From: Corbicula japonica
Lineage: Eukaryota > Mollusca > Bivalvia > Venerida > Cyrenidae
Length of the DNA stretch: 64,000 nucleotides
Reading direction: 5' to 3'
Assembly (NCBI GenBank): GCA_038501625.1
Contig: JAZAYU010000061.1
Span: forward strand, 2,282,303-2,346,302
Below, piece by piece: positions 22,752 to 34,413 of this stretch; position 1 is the stretch's first letter, and each line of letters opens with the position of its first letter. Under the pieces are notes generated by a model. It saw nothing but the letters and a program-made list of their open reading frames with translations. It ran no database searches and had not been told where the DNA came from. The translations under genes were made by a program, and so were the position numbers.

Positions 22752-24102
22752 GGATGATCCAAAATAACGTCGACTTTTGTCATTGCATCTTAATTTGAAA
22801 CACGTTCGCAATAAATTATGTACTTATTTCAACCAGAACATAAATGTAGCTAACTGCGCTAAAATATTCATATACTTAATTGATTTCAAAAGCGCGTCGC
22901 TTATTTAAATAACCATTGTAACTCGCAGGCGGTGCACGTCATTGCTGTTGTACCTTATAAAGCGAATACATGCCAATATAAACAAAACCACTAGTGGACA
23001 AAAGAACCAAATTTCGCAATCTCAAAGTGCGGTATATCAAATGATGTTATGCCAAAATTTTACATCATTCGGACTTTGTGTTTTAAAAACAGTCAATATT
23101 TAAGATAGCTATCACCAATTTGAAAACGTCAGAAATGTCATCTTTAGATCGCCTGGAAATACGCGCTATAATAAAAGTTTTTCATGATCTTTGAAAATCA
23201 CCTGCTGAAAAGCTAAAATAATTTATCAGATGCAAATGAAAACTTAACTTCCGTAAGCCGAGTTCTAGTTTTTAAGTGGTACCAGTGTTTATTTACGGTC
23301 AGGAGAGCCATTAAATATGCGTAACGGCAGTGACGTCAAGCCAGGAGGCAATTGAAGCGGACAAAAGTCTAACTATTGTGGCGTTTTTTGAGCTATTCTA
23401 GACTGGATTTCGAACCATGCAAAGGATATTGTCGAACAAATTACATTTTTAAGGTTAATAATTAATTAACAAATTTGTTTTTCCACAAATGTTTTAGTTT
23501 GTTATTTGAATAATTAATAAGTCATAAATTATTAAATAAGAATAAATAATTTATAATTATTTATTTTAATTTCACTTGAGTAAACAGCTAAAGAAACTGT
23601 GTCAACAATGCGAAATCTCTTTATATTATAACAAGTACAAATTTGTTATGAATTATTTAAACAGGTACATGCCCGTTGCTAAAGAACCGCAATACTGTGG
23701 GTATTGCATTCCCTGTCGTTTCTTCGGCGGTACGAGCGAGAAGAGGACCAACCACAAGTGAGACTTTAACCAGCAATGAAACACTGCTATGTTCGATCAA
23801 TGGGTTTCCCTGCATTGCATATTAGTGACGGGGTCTATTTAAAGTAACTTTGAACATACGCCGCTTCTCTAACAATGCGCCTGTGAATTGACATCGATTA
23901 CAAGAGATCTAATTTGACGTGCGTCGGATAGCTCTTAGTGTATGATTTTAATTGTTCATATTTTTTTTACGTGATTTTGTATTTTGCTGATATTTTGTAA
24001 ACTATGCTGGACATATTCCGATTAAAGCTTGTGTAATTTTATTTGTGGTATTTTGAATAATATAAAATCTGTAACAAAAGTCTATGTTATTTTGGATCAT
24101 CC
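22752..24102. mobile_element. DNA-transposon-like element with GGATGATCCAAAATAAC ends
   Basis: A 17-bp perfect terminal inverted repeat (22752-22768 and 24086-24102) extends inward with partial similarity (GACTTTTGT). The 1.35-kb interior is AT-rich and carries only a short ORF (23576-23761) of unknown meaning containing CGYCIPCRFFGG. No transposase is recognised. Confidence 0.68.
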
Positions 24103-24242
24103 CTCGTACTTTGTAGTGTTAGTAACAAAAATAACCCATTCCCACACCGCAACAAATGCTGCTGTAGAGTCAGTCTGGTACATGTATCTAGATGCTTTCA
24201 TTTGTAATACATGTATTGTCAAAATGAAATGTAATGTGCTAG

Positions 24243-24333
24243 CGATCATAAAACTAAATCTGAAGTCCAGTCTAAAATCTCAATGCTTGAGATATGTGAC
24301 TGGTCTCCAATCTAAGTTTTATGATATTGGGCC
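24243..24333. repeat. Family B MITE, GATCATAAAA subfamily, shortened
   Basis: GATCATAAAACTAAATCTGA ... CTAAGTTTTATGATATTGGG; the central palindrome is deleted. Confidence 0.8.
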
Positions 24334-24449
24334 ATGGTTTACCCTGAAATCTAACAATAAAGAAAAGAAATGTGACTATGTGTAGATAACCACCTGGAGT
24401 TTTCGCAGATTCTGACACATATTTTCTTTGAAACCATTTATTTTGTAGT

Positions 24450-24638
24450 ATCATTTAATTTCGCGGGGACAAATTTTCGCATAAAACCCATAAAAAACGA
24501 ATTTGTTGGGGCATAAATTGCTCAACTGTATTTTTCTAGGAAACACTGTTAAATGGTTTAATTTCCATGGGGTTGAATTTTGCGCTCTTGTCGTAGCGCG
24601 AAATACGCAAAAATTAAACCCGTGCGAAATAAAATGAT
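24450..24638. repeat. Family C foldback MITE
   Basis: Ends TCATTTAATTTCGCGG and CGTGCGAAATAAAATGA; related to 10921-11115. It lies just past the ZNHIT2 stop codon, possibly within its 3' UTR. Confidence 0.75.
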
Positions 24639-24674
24639 TTCACAGTAAAATGTTCTAGCGCACATGCAACAGAC

Positions 24675-25511
24675 CTAGAGTTCTTCAATAAGAGTGTTTG
24701 TTTTTTTCTGTTTCACTTTTCCTTTCCACTCGGCCTCTAACTTCTCTTTAGACTGGTTAACTGCTTCAAGCTCAGCAGACAACAATGAATAGACAATCTG
24801 TAGGTCTGGAACCAGTCCAGCCAATGCCATCCCGTAAGTCTGTGCCCAACTCAGGTAAAACTCACACTTCTTGCTGATTTGAAACAACTTAGACTTTAGC
24901 TTGTTGTTCTTTTCTTTATCTAGTTTTTCCGATAGTTTTAATTTTCTAGAAATAGTCTTGTATGATTTTTTCATAATTAGAGTTATCTCAGAAAGAGCTG
25001 CAAGTAAAAAGTGAAGCGGTTCTGCCATCTCTGAGCCAACAATGATTTTCTCAATGTCTACTAGTAATGAAATGTTGAAATCTGCAGAAGATTCAAACTT
25101 TGTATTACCGCTTGTGAGATTTTTTAAACACATCTGAATAGCTTCCTCTACTGAGCCGCAGGAGAGACCTTGACCTAGAACATCACTGATACACTGAAGG
25201 TCTTCTGCTGCCTCTGTTGCCAAGGTAACCTGCTCACCATTGTTCAGTCTGCACACATAGCAATATGCAAACAATATATTTATAACATTGTATTTCACCT
25301 CAGCAGAAGGCATGGATTTCAGAATCTTTGAGATATTTGGTATGTCTGATGCTACTTTAGGTACTGAACTTGCCAAATCTGACAAACTATTTAAACAGTT
25401 TTCTTCGACCTCTGTAACCAAGGGTGATGATGTCACCCACCAAGGTACCCATAATTCCACAATGTTACCAAGGCAACCATCTCCAGCCATCTGTTGGAAC
25501 TCTTTCCTCTC
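24675..25511 (-). CDS. ZNHIT2: ZNHIT2 exon 3 (C-terminal region)
   Basis: Acceptor CATTTTCAG|GAG at 25513-25512. The frame continues ERKEFQQMAGDGCLG with the family-typical VELWVPWW, through a helical region to LIEEL and TAG at 24675-24677. An internal ATG at 25490 is not the start, since the upstream codons are conserved with the family. Confidence 0.93.
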   Translation of the reverse strand, partial: ERKEFQQMAGDGCLGNIVELWVPWWVTSSPLVTEVEENCLNSLSDLASSVPKVASDIPNISKILKSMPSAEVKYNVINILFAYCYVCRLNNGEQVTLATEAAEDLQCISDVLGQGLSCGSVEEAIQMCLKNLTSGNTKFESSADFNISLLVDIEKIIVGSEMAEPLHFLLAALSEITLIMKKSYKTISRKLKLSEKLDKEKNNKLKSKLFQISKKCEFYLSWAQTYGMALAGLVPDLQIVYSLLSAELEAVNQSKEKLEAEWKGKVKQKKTNTLIEEL

Positions 25512-28500
25512 CTGAAAATGAAATCGGTTATGTGTACTTTATGTACCGTAAATTGGGATATTTTGGCCTTGGTTAATACATTTTGTAATTGGCCTAATTG
25601 GCAACCCTAATGAAAAGGCCAAAATTAACACACCAAAATGTGTCACAGGTGAAAATTAAGCCCAGATACTGCAAACACAACAATACAGATTATTTTTCGC
25701 ACTTCGCCGACGTTGATCACTATTTATTGCTTATAAAAACAACTTCATAATTCTCATTATTTTAAATTCAGTTAGTGTATTTAAGTTTGTTGGATTATTG
25801 TTTGTTGCAATGAATGTTGTGAAAATCTGAGATTGGTTTTAGTGTTTTAAATATCATATCCTTATTTGCATTACACTTATATAATTTTTATGCATTTTAT
25901 ATTTATATTTCTGCATGTGAAGTTTTATTTTTGTATTTACAATAATAATATGAATAATTTTGCTGTCTTTTGTTGCTTTCTCCTATAATTATGTGTTGTT
26001 TATTAATATGTCTAAGATACATGTATATGCTGACAAATCTGATAAATTAGTGTAAATGTCATGACAAAATAATGTATTTGTGTTTATTTTTCACCAAAAT
26101 ATCCCAATTTACGGTAATGTCAGTCTAGTTAAAAGTTTTTTGGGACTTTGGTCTGGCCATTTTGAACTGTTTTGTTGTTTAAGACTTGTCGTTGTTTTCA
26201 TCTTAACATAGACAATCACTATTGTATAAACTAACAAAGCTTATTTGCAAAAAACGTTTTTTACGTCTGGCTCAGTATTTTATGAAGCAAGAAATGATGT
26301 CTGAACAACAAAGACATCTAAATTTGTATGACAGTATTTTTACACTAAAATGGAGAAATAATCATCAGTATTTTTGTTTGGTTCATTGGTTAACCATTCT
26401 GGATCAACAATAAATTAAGATAAGTGCATCTTCTCCAAACTGACCAATCAAATTGAGAGTTTTGAGACGGTCTGGTAGCCAAGGCAACAAGCCATATTGG
26501 TAGTACCAGACTTCTAGTTTACAGATTGTTGGCTGCATACATGTATACTGCATTAACCTTTTCCTCCATATATACGCATTTTTACGCATGACTGTGCGAC
26601 CAGTGTAGATCCAGATCAGCCGACACATCCGTGCCATCTGATCAGTATCTGCACTGGTCACATTTTGGTCAGAAATAACCTAATGAATAATTAAGCAAAC
26701 AGTTTAGATCCTGATCAGACCGCAGATGCCATTTCAGCTTATTAGATGCTTGAGATTTGAGACTGGTCTCCAGTTTTAGTTTTATGATCTTGGGCCCAGT
26801 TTAAGTTTTATGATCTTGGATGCTGATGAAAATTGTGACCTTTGTCCTGCTTATAATAAAAAGTGAAGTGGTCCAACAGATATCCCTTTGCAATGATAAC
26901 AGAAAGGCAATTTTGTACACAAATAGAATTTTGAGTTTTTACAAAATTTAAAATAGGAAAGTGGATACTTTTTATTTTTGTTGAGAATATATTTGGAAAG
27001 AACTTACAATTACCTGTTATTTTCTCATAACTACTAAAAGATTTTGTTACACATTTTGACATCATATTATTTTTTACCACAAAATGCATAATAACTTATG
27101 TCGTCTGCTCAATTATATGACATCATTGCAAAGAATATTAACGTCAATTGTCCGAAGGTACCTTTTCTCGTGACGCACCCCCCAAGTCAACATTAGTCAT
27201 CTAACAGTTAAATACATATTCTCTCATTGTTACATAAAGTCCTTGTCTGTTATCCCAATTAGTTTAGTGTTGTTCTAATTGAAAACAAAAATAAACATCA
27301 AATAAATTAATGTTTGAACTCTTTCTGCACTACATGACAGCGACTTAATTGCACAAACAAGTGTGTTGCATTTTGGTTCATTTAGGCTAAAACTTTTACA
27401 TCAACTTTGAAAAAAATGCATTAGACAAAGGCAGTAGGTCATTCAATGACAGATTACTTAAAAAATTGTATGCTTATCATCATACTTCACCACTACTGTG
27501 AAATCATTCTTGTTTGATTCATTCAAAGCTTAACAAAAATACATGTATTCCACCAATTCCTTGTTCAATGTACGTCATGCTTGCTCTTTGATCCTCAATA
27601 TAAAGACCTAGTCATTCCTTGAACCTAGGTCAGTGTAATGGCCTAGTTGTTCTTTGAACCTTGGTCGGTGTAATGGCCTAGTTGTTTTTTAAACCTTGGT
27701 CAGTGTAATAGCCTAGTCATTCTTTAAACCTAGGTCAGTGTTATGGCCTAGTTATTCTTTAAACCTTGGTCAGTGTAATAGCCTAGTTGTTCTTTCAACC
27801 TCAGTCAGTGTAATGGCATAGTCGTTCTTTGAACATGGGTGAGTGTATTGGTCTAGAAGTTCTATGAGCCTAGATCAGTGTTAATGCCTAGTCATTCTTT
27901 AACCCTCAGTCAGTGTAATTGCATAGTTGTTCTTTGCACCTCAGTCATTGTAATTTCCTAGTCATTCTTGAAACCTTGGTCGTGTAAAAGCATGGTCATT
28001 CTTTGAACTTTGGTGAGTAAAATTGCCTAGTCATCCTTTAAACCTTGGTCACTGTAATGGCATAGTGTATTGGCGTAGTCATTCTTTAAACCTCAGTCAG
28101 TGTAATGCCCTATTCATTTTTTAAACCTTGGTCAGTGCTTTGGCCTAGTCATTCTTGGAACCTTGGTCAGTGTAAAAGCATAGTAGTTCTTTGAACTTTG
28201 GGGAGTGTTATGGCCTAGTCGTTCTTTAAACCTTGGTCACTGTAATGGCATAGTGTATTGGCATAGACATTCTTTAAACCTTGGTCACTGTAATGGCATA
28301 GTGTATTGGCGTAGTCATACTTTAAACCTCAGTCAGTGTAATGCCCTATTCATTTTTTAAACCTTGGTCAGTGCTTTGGCCTAGTCATTCTTAGAACCTT
28401 GGTCAGTGTAAAAGCATAGTAGTTCTTTGAACTTTGGGGAGTGTTATGGCCTAGTCATTCTTTAAACCTTGGTCATTGTAATGGCATAGTGTATTGGCGT

Positions 28501-31500
28501 AGTCATTCTTTAAACCTCAGTCAGTGTAATGGCCTAGTCATTCTTCGAACCTCAGTCAATGTATTTGCCTAGTCTTTCTTTGAACCTCAGTCAGTGTAAT
28601 TGCCTTCTCATTCTCTGAACCCCAGTCAGTGTAATTGCCTTGTCATACTTTTGAACCCCAGTGAGTGTAATTGCCTTGTCATTCTTTGAACCCCATTCAG
28701 TGTGATTGCCTTCTCATTCTTTGAACCCCAGTAAGTGTAATTGCCTTGTCATTCTTTGAACCTCAGTAAGTGTGATTGCCTTGTCATTCTTTGAACCCCA
28801 GTCAGTGTAATGGCCTTGTCATTCTTTAAACCAAACTCAGTGTAATTGCCTTGTCATTCTTTAAACCCCAGTCAATGCATTTGCCTTGTCATTCTTTAAA
28901 TCCCAGTCAATGTATTTGCCTAGTCATTTTTTGAACCCCAGCAAGTGTAATTGCCTTATCATACTTTGAACCCCAGTAAGTGTAATTGCCTTGTCATTCT
29001 TTGAACCCAAGTCAGTGTAATTGCCTTGTCATACTTTGAACCCCAGTAAGTGTAATTGCCTTGTCATTCTTTGAACCCCAGCAAGTGTAATTGCCTTGTC
29101 ATTCTTTGAACCCCAGTCAGTGTAATTGCCTTGTCATTCTTTGAACCCCAGTAAGTGTAATTGCATTGTCATTCTTTGAACCCCGTTCAATGTAATTACC
29201 TTGTCATTCTTTGAACCCCAGTCAGTGTAATTGCCTAGTCATTCCTTGTACCCCAGTCAGGGTAATTGCCTCGTCATTCTTTGAACCCCAGTCAGTGTAA
29301 TTGCCTTGTCATACTTTGAACCCCAGTCAGTGTAATTGCCTTGTCATACTTTGAACCCCAGTAAGTGTAATTGCCTTGTCAGTCTTTGAACCCCAGTCAG
29401 TGTAATTGCCTTGTCATTCTTTGAACCTCAGTAAGTGTATTTGCCTAGGCATTCCTTAAACCTTGGTTGGTGGAGATCTATTGAACATGATGTTATTTCA
29501 AGGACAACACAAAGGTGTTATGTGTTTTGTTTAAATGTTTGCTCTATCCCAATATTGCTGGATTTGTTTCTAACCCTTTCCTGTATAGATACACCTTTAT
29601 TGCTAGGTCGAACAGTTTAGATCCAGATCAGCCGGCACATCCGTGCCGTCTGATCAGGATCTAAACTGTTTGCTTTTTGATTCATTAGGTTATTTCTAAC
29701 CAAAATGCGACCAGTGCAGATCCTGATCAGACGGCACAGATTGTTGACTAAATAATTACATGGCAAAATACCAGTTTTCAATTTAAGAATTCCATGAATT
29801 TTTTACAATTTTTCATCATTTTTTTATACCTGATCTGTAAGTCTGCTCCAAATCCTGTCTGTGTCTTTATCAAGGTCAAGGTCACCCAGTCTCTCTCCAA
29901 GGTCATCAGAAGAGTCATCAAGTACATTGAGATCTGGGTCATCCTCTACCTGCTTCAACATGTTTAACATCTTCTGCTTTTCCTCAGGATTAGCATTCAT
30001 TTCTTGAAGACCTGGGTTGAAGGTTATAAAGCTGAGTTTGGAAACCAGTCTCAAATCTCAAGCATCTGATTGGCTGAAATGGCGACTAGTCGCCATTTCA
30101 GTCAATCAGATGCTTGAGATTTGAGACTGGTTTCCATGCTCAGCTTTATAACCTTCAGCCATGAATTTCATTAACATGTGCTTAAGGACCAGTTTGTTCA
30201 AGTACCTTCATTATACTTGTTACATGATTGCACAGCAGGGAATGGCTTAAAGGGAGACTTGGGAGAAATAGTCTCTCAAATGTTAAGAACTTCTCCCTCT
30301 TTGCAGCCAAGGGAAAAGTTTTTAGCTATATGTTTTATACAGAAATCCAAAATCATAATTATTTGACTTCTCCCTAAATTTGAAAAACTTCTCCTTGTTC
30401 TGACAGTCTACCCCAATTCCTGCATAGGTCCCTATTCCAAATTATATACACCAAACAGAGACACAGATTTAGTATCCCCTTGACAAACACAGGCATTTGT
30501 TCCTCCCATATACAACAAAGATCTTGAACAGTCTTCCATCAGACATTACTCAGGCATATAGACTGGCCTTGTTCAAGGCTTGGCAGCATAGCCACTGTTT
30601 CTTACAATGAGTGCTACAAATGATCATCAACCATCACAATCGTGCCATCTGATCAGGATCTGCACTGGTCGCATTTTGGTCAGAGATAACCTGACGAATT
30701 AAAAAGTGAACAGTGCAGAACCTGATCAGATGGTACGGATGTGCCGGCTGATCTGGATCTATGCTGTTCGCCCATGCAAAAAAGGTGTGTCTGGAGGAAT
30801 GGGTTAAATAGCATCCATTGTTAATCTTTTTATTTGTAGCACCCTGTGCCCATTATTCATTAATTATGATATTCACCACAGATGGATTTAGGGGCTCAAA
30901 ACTGGATTTTTTTATTTACTTTACCCTTTCCTCCATATATATGCATTTTAACACATGTGCGACCAGCGTATTTCCAGACCAGCCAGCACATCCTTGCCGT
31001 CTTATCAGGATCTGCACTGGTCGCATTTTGGATGTTTTGTCAGAAATAACTTAATGAATAAAAAACCAAACAGTTTAGATACTGATCAGATGGCATTGAT
31101 GTGCCGGCTTATCTGGCTCTAAACTGTTCGCCCACACAAATAAACATGTATCTATGGACAAAAGGGTTAAATTTCAGCGCACATTCAGCAAAATTTGATG
31201 AAAAATCTTCACATTTAGTTGATTGACAGTGTTCACTTTAGCACATTTCATAAACAGCCAATACAGAACAGGATATACAGCAAGAACAAAAATTAACATT
31301 GCACATGTAATATACAAGAAGGCACGCAAGATTTCTAGGGGGTTTGTTTGGGACTGTCTATTTACATGATAATTACCATTTTTCTCTCCAAAAAAAAAAC
31401 AATGAATATTAAATATTGCTGCCCTATAACTGGGTTTGAGAAACCCTACTGAACCCCAGCTTGACCAGCCTAAAATATATCAAATGTTGCGGCTGGGCTA

Positions 31501-34413
31501 AAATTTAATTTCATTCCCATGTTGCAAGAAACAGCTTGACTGGTCATTTCATCCATGAAAATGGCAAATTAGGTTTAATAGTTTTATTTCCCAAATTTGC
31601 AAAAATATCCCAATTTCTTCACACTCAATAATTCCCAATTCCAGGGCTATGGGTCATATTCCCAAAATGGCGAGGAAAGGTCTACATGATTTATTGGGTA
31701 TCTGGTCAACTCGTACCTAAGTTAACTCGTACCTTAGTCAACTCGTACCCTTTCTTGGTCAACTCGTACCTGATCTTTGGTCAACTCGTACCTACACAAG
31801 TCAACTCGTACCCTTTTTGACATAAATAGACGTTATCACGGAACGTATACGTATCGACCTTTATTTATCGTAATACAAAATAAATAAAATGATTTATTTC
31901 TGTGCCAAAACTTGTCGAGCATTTTTTAATGAAGTAGTTATTGACATTCCGTTTATCTCTGCATTTTTTTGATGACACACACTTTCCAACTTGAAACAGG
32001 TGGCCTACTCGGGACGTTTTCACACATTTATCGGTCATAGGAAATACTGTTTTGATAAGAATTAATTTCAATACTTAGGACTGACACTTGCCTCAGGCTA
32101 TTATCTGCACCTGCATAAACAATTAAGCGTGTTATTAACAATAAACAGATCGTAAATTACTTTGAATACAGGTATATAATTAATTAAAATGAAAACGATA
32201 CCCGTTATTATTACAGAGGAGCCAGGCGCGTAGGAGCAATTTTTAACATTGGAGCCGCGGAAGTGATGATGCTTGCTGCAAAATTGCAAAGTGGTATATC
32301 GACAAAATACCATCACAAACTGTTTGAACGTTGCTTTTAAAGTTCCCTTTAGGAACGAGTTGACTCAGGTACGAGTTGACCAGAAACCAATTATTGAACC
32401 TCTCACCACAACATAGGTTTCTGGTCAACTCGTACCTGAGTCAGCTAGTACCTTAGTCAGCTCGTAACCTTTTTTGGTCAACTCGTACCTTAGTCAACTC
32501 GTACCTTAGTCAACTCGTACCCACTTTTTAAAAATATATTCGACTGAGTCGGTAATAAAATACAAAGGTAATCAGATTAAAAATTTAATGCAACTGAGAA
32601 TGTACAGTGAACATATAAGTATAAAAAGCATAATATAACAAGTGTAACAAGTAAGATTTTTCAGCATAAATGCAAAACTTTGATTAGAACACACACACAC
32701 AAATTTATATACACATATACAAAATATACAATGTCGAGCTGTGGCAGAGGTACAAGAGTGGGGAGTTTGAAGTATGTTAATCTGATCATCCGATTCTAAA
32801 TGTGTTATAACTGAAAACTCAGCGTACAGCTTGTTTGTATAAATTAAATTCAATTGGGACATTTTGGCGTTGTGATATTTTCGCAATTTTGGCACAAGCT
32901 GTTTCTTATTTGCTGTCCTAATATACATGTACAAAATTAAAGCTTCACATGCAGAAATACAAAATACATACAAAGTAAGTCACGTGTCTCAACTGCTGGA
33001 AAAAACAACATTTAATTTATGTTTATCATTCCGGTAAACTGTTTGAATGTGCTAATCCTGCCATAAGCTTGAATTTTCTATATTTAGTAATAGGATGAAA
33101 TATTTCAAAATTGACATTTCAAATATATCCCCAACACGACAATCTAAATGAATTGTAAGTAAGTTTTAAATGAATTGAAACTAATTAAAATGTAAATTAA
33201 AATCACGAGCTATATTGAGCAGCTTTGATAAGCGATAAATAGCGTAAACGTAGCTGAAGACTTCAAGTGTGAAAACACGCTGCGTAATGGCCGTCTACAA
33301 TCATTGCACGTTCATCAGTAACAAGAAAATTACCATAATCTCTTGAACAGCAAATGCAGTTCAATAGAACTTTGCACAAATACATGCTATTAATGCATCT
33401 TTATTTCACATATATTAAAATAGATGAAAAGGGAACTTTAAAAGCAACGTTCAAACAGTTTGTGACGGTATTTTGTCGATATACCACTTTGCATTTTTGC
33501 AGCAAGCATCATCACTTCCGCGGCTCCAATGTTAAAAATTGTTCCTACGCGCCTGGCTCCTCTGTAATAATAACGGGTATCGTTTTCATTTTAATTAATT
33601 ATATACCTGTATTCAAAGTAATTTACTCTTGTTTTACGATCTGTTTATTGTTAATAACACGCTTAATTGTTTATGCAGGTGCAGATAATAGCCTGAGGCA
33701 AGTGTCAGTCCTAAGTATTGAAATTAATTCTTATCAAAACAGTATTTCCTATGACCGATAAATGTGTGAAAACGTCCCGATTAGGCCACCTGTTTCAAGT
33801 TGGAAAGTGTGTGTCATAAAAAAAAATGCAAAGAGATAAACGGAATGTCAATAACCACTTCATTAAGAAATTCTCGACAAGCTTTGGCATAGAAATAAAT
33901 CATTTTATTGATTTCGTATTACGATATATAAAGGCCGATACGTATACGTTCCATGATAACGTCGATTTATGTCAAAAAGGGTACGAGTTGACTTGGGTAG
34001 GTACGAGTTGACCAAAGATCAGGTACGAGTTGACCAAAAAAGGGTACGAGTTGACTAAGGTACGAGTTAACTTAGGTACGAGTTGACCAGATACCACAAC
34101 ATAAATGTGTGTCATGATACAAATGACCATATTTAAACAAAAACCCAATCACATAATAAAAGAACAAAAACAGTTCTTCTACAAATTAACTTTAACTTGT
34201 TGAAACTAAAGAAGTACCTTGCATGAAGCAATCCCTATAGAAAGTTTCTGAACAATCCTTGTGTTTCTCGGATCTGTAACAGTCCACAGAGCAATAAGGT
34301 TTGTTACATCGTGGACACGTGTACTTTGTGGAATTTTTCAGACAAAATGGACAAATAGTCTCTTCTTTCTCCATCACGCTGTCTTCCAACGTCAATTTAA
34401 CGTTTTCGGCCAT
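24675..34413 (-). CDS. ZNHIT2: ZNHIT2 gene model, 3 exons, 404 residues
   Basis: Join of 34413-34218, 30011-29830 and 25511-24675. ZNHIT2 is a zf-HIT protein known to bind the RUVBL1/RUVBL2 AAA+ helicases and to help assemble the U5 snRNP and other RNPs. The model opens with a zinc-binding module at residues 21-54 (C21, C24, C33, C36, C41, C45, H51, C54), with TCPRCNKPYCSVDCY matching the family. FYRD follows at 58-61, then an acidic linker, then the helical C-terminal region ending NTLIEEL. Human ZNHIT2 is of the same length and also ends with TLIEEL plus two residues. Junction phases (1, then 0) agree and both introns have GT-AG ends on the - strand. Introns of 4.2 and 4.3 kb are filled with repeats. 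Confident call; only transcription limits are unknown. Confidence 0.93.
25544..26116. repeat. TIR MITE, TACCGTAAATTGGGATATTT
   Basis: A 24-bp inverted repeat (TACCGTAAATTGGGATATTT at 25544 and its complement ending 26116) encloses 525 bp of AT-rich, non-coding DNA. Terminal TA may be the target-site duplication. Lies in ZNHIT2 intron 2, 32 bp from exon 3. Confidence 0.82.
26552..26800. repeat. Family A fragment followed by family B fragment
   Basis: Family A from ATTAACCTTTTCCTCC to TCCTGATCAGACCGC (26552-26722), then the right half of a family B element (26728-26797, GCCATTTCAGC ... TTTTATGATCTTGGGC). Both are truncated at the junction. Confidence 0.75.
27600..29465. repeat. 35-bp intronic minisatellite (about 53 copies)
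   Basis: Tandem TCATTCTTTGAACCCCAGTC-type units of 35 bp, in ZNHIT2 intron 2. Copies from about 28600 on are similar (ACCCCAGT, AATTGCCTTG); those from 27600 to 28600 are diverged, with larger blocks repeated (for example CATAGTGTATTGGCGTAGTC at about 28060, 28250-28320 and 28490). No palindromic repeat, unique spacers or cas genes, so not CRISPR. Confidence 0.93.
29571..29740. repeat. Family A MITE, right end missing
   Basis: TAACCCTTTCCTGTATAG ... TCCTGATCAGACGGCAC, stopping 90 bp before ZNHIT2 exon 2's donor side. Confidence 0.83.
29830..30011 (-). CDS. ZNHIT2: ZNHIT2 exon 2
   Basis: Acceptor AACCCAG|G (AG at 30013-30012); donor CAG|GTATAA at 29829-29828. Encodes LQEMNANPEEKQKML... to ...DRIWSRLTDQ, an acidic linker with IWSRL, comparable to LWERL in vertebrate ZNHIT2. 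A family B MITE begins two bases upstream of the exon's first base, so it supplies the polypyrimidine and branch region. Confidence 0.9.
30014..30160. repeat. Family B palindromic MITE at ZNHIT2 exon 2 acceptor
   Basis: GGTTGAAGGTTATAAAGCTG to CTCAGCTTTATAACCTTCAG, nearly perfect. It ends within the acceptor tract of exon 2 on the - strand. Confidence 0.92.
30640..31170. repeat. Two family A MITEs in ZNHIT2 intron 1
   Basis: A left-truncated copy (30640-30808, CGTGCCATCTGATCAGG to GGAATGGGTTAA) and a full but diverged copy (30921-31170, TTACCCTTTCCTCC to AAAAGGGTTAA). Confidence 0.82.
31697..32388. mobile_element. Mutator-like non-autonomous element, short form
   Basis: Starts GGTATCTGGTCAACTCGTAC and ends GTACGAGTTGACCAGAAACC. 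Several copies of GTCAACTCGTACC lie inside the left end and two at the right end. The body from 31815 to 32345 is an inverted copy of 33430-33975 in the neighbouring element. The putative class rests on long ends and the ~11-bp direct repeat flanking its partner; no transposase is recognised. Confidence 0.7.
32217..32340 (+). other. Candidate coding exon shared by both GTCAACTCGTACC elements
   Basis: After an acceptor-like TTATTACAG, the frame reads ARRVGAIFNIGAAEVMMLAA and continues KLQSGISTKYHHKLFERCF to TAA at 32338-32340. The inverted copy near 33435-33560 keeps the same frame with three residue changes in the aligned part. I do not recognise the family. It may be an element-encoded or captured exon. 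Confidence 0.35.
32416..34092. mobile_element. Mutator-like non-autonomous element, long form
   Basis: Flanked by direct repeats ACCACAACATA (32405-32415 and 34093-34103). Starts GGTTTCTGGTCAACTCGTAC and ends GTACGAGTTGACCAGAT, with clusters of GTCAACTCGTACC at both ends. The interior includes an unrecognised - strand ORF of 133 codons (32973-32572) between splice-like sites. Lies in ZNHIT2 intron 1, ending about 100 bp from exon 1. Confidence 0.72.
34218..34413 (-). CDS. ZNHIT2: ZNHIT2 exon 1 (zf-HIT domain)
   Basis: ATG at 34413-34411. Encodes residues 1-65 plus the first base of Gly66. The donor is CAAG|GTACTT with GT at 34217-34216. All eight putative zinc ligands are in this exon. Confidence 0.92.

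Noticed and set aside
27600..29465. Regular ~35-bp repeats resembling a CRISPR array
   Set aside because: Units are contiguous with no unique spacers, vary gradually, lie in an animal intron and have no cas genes.
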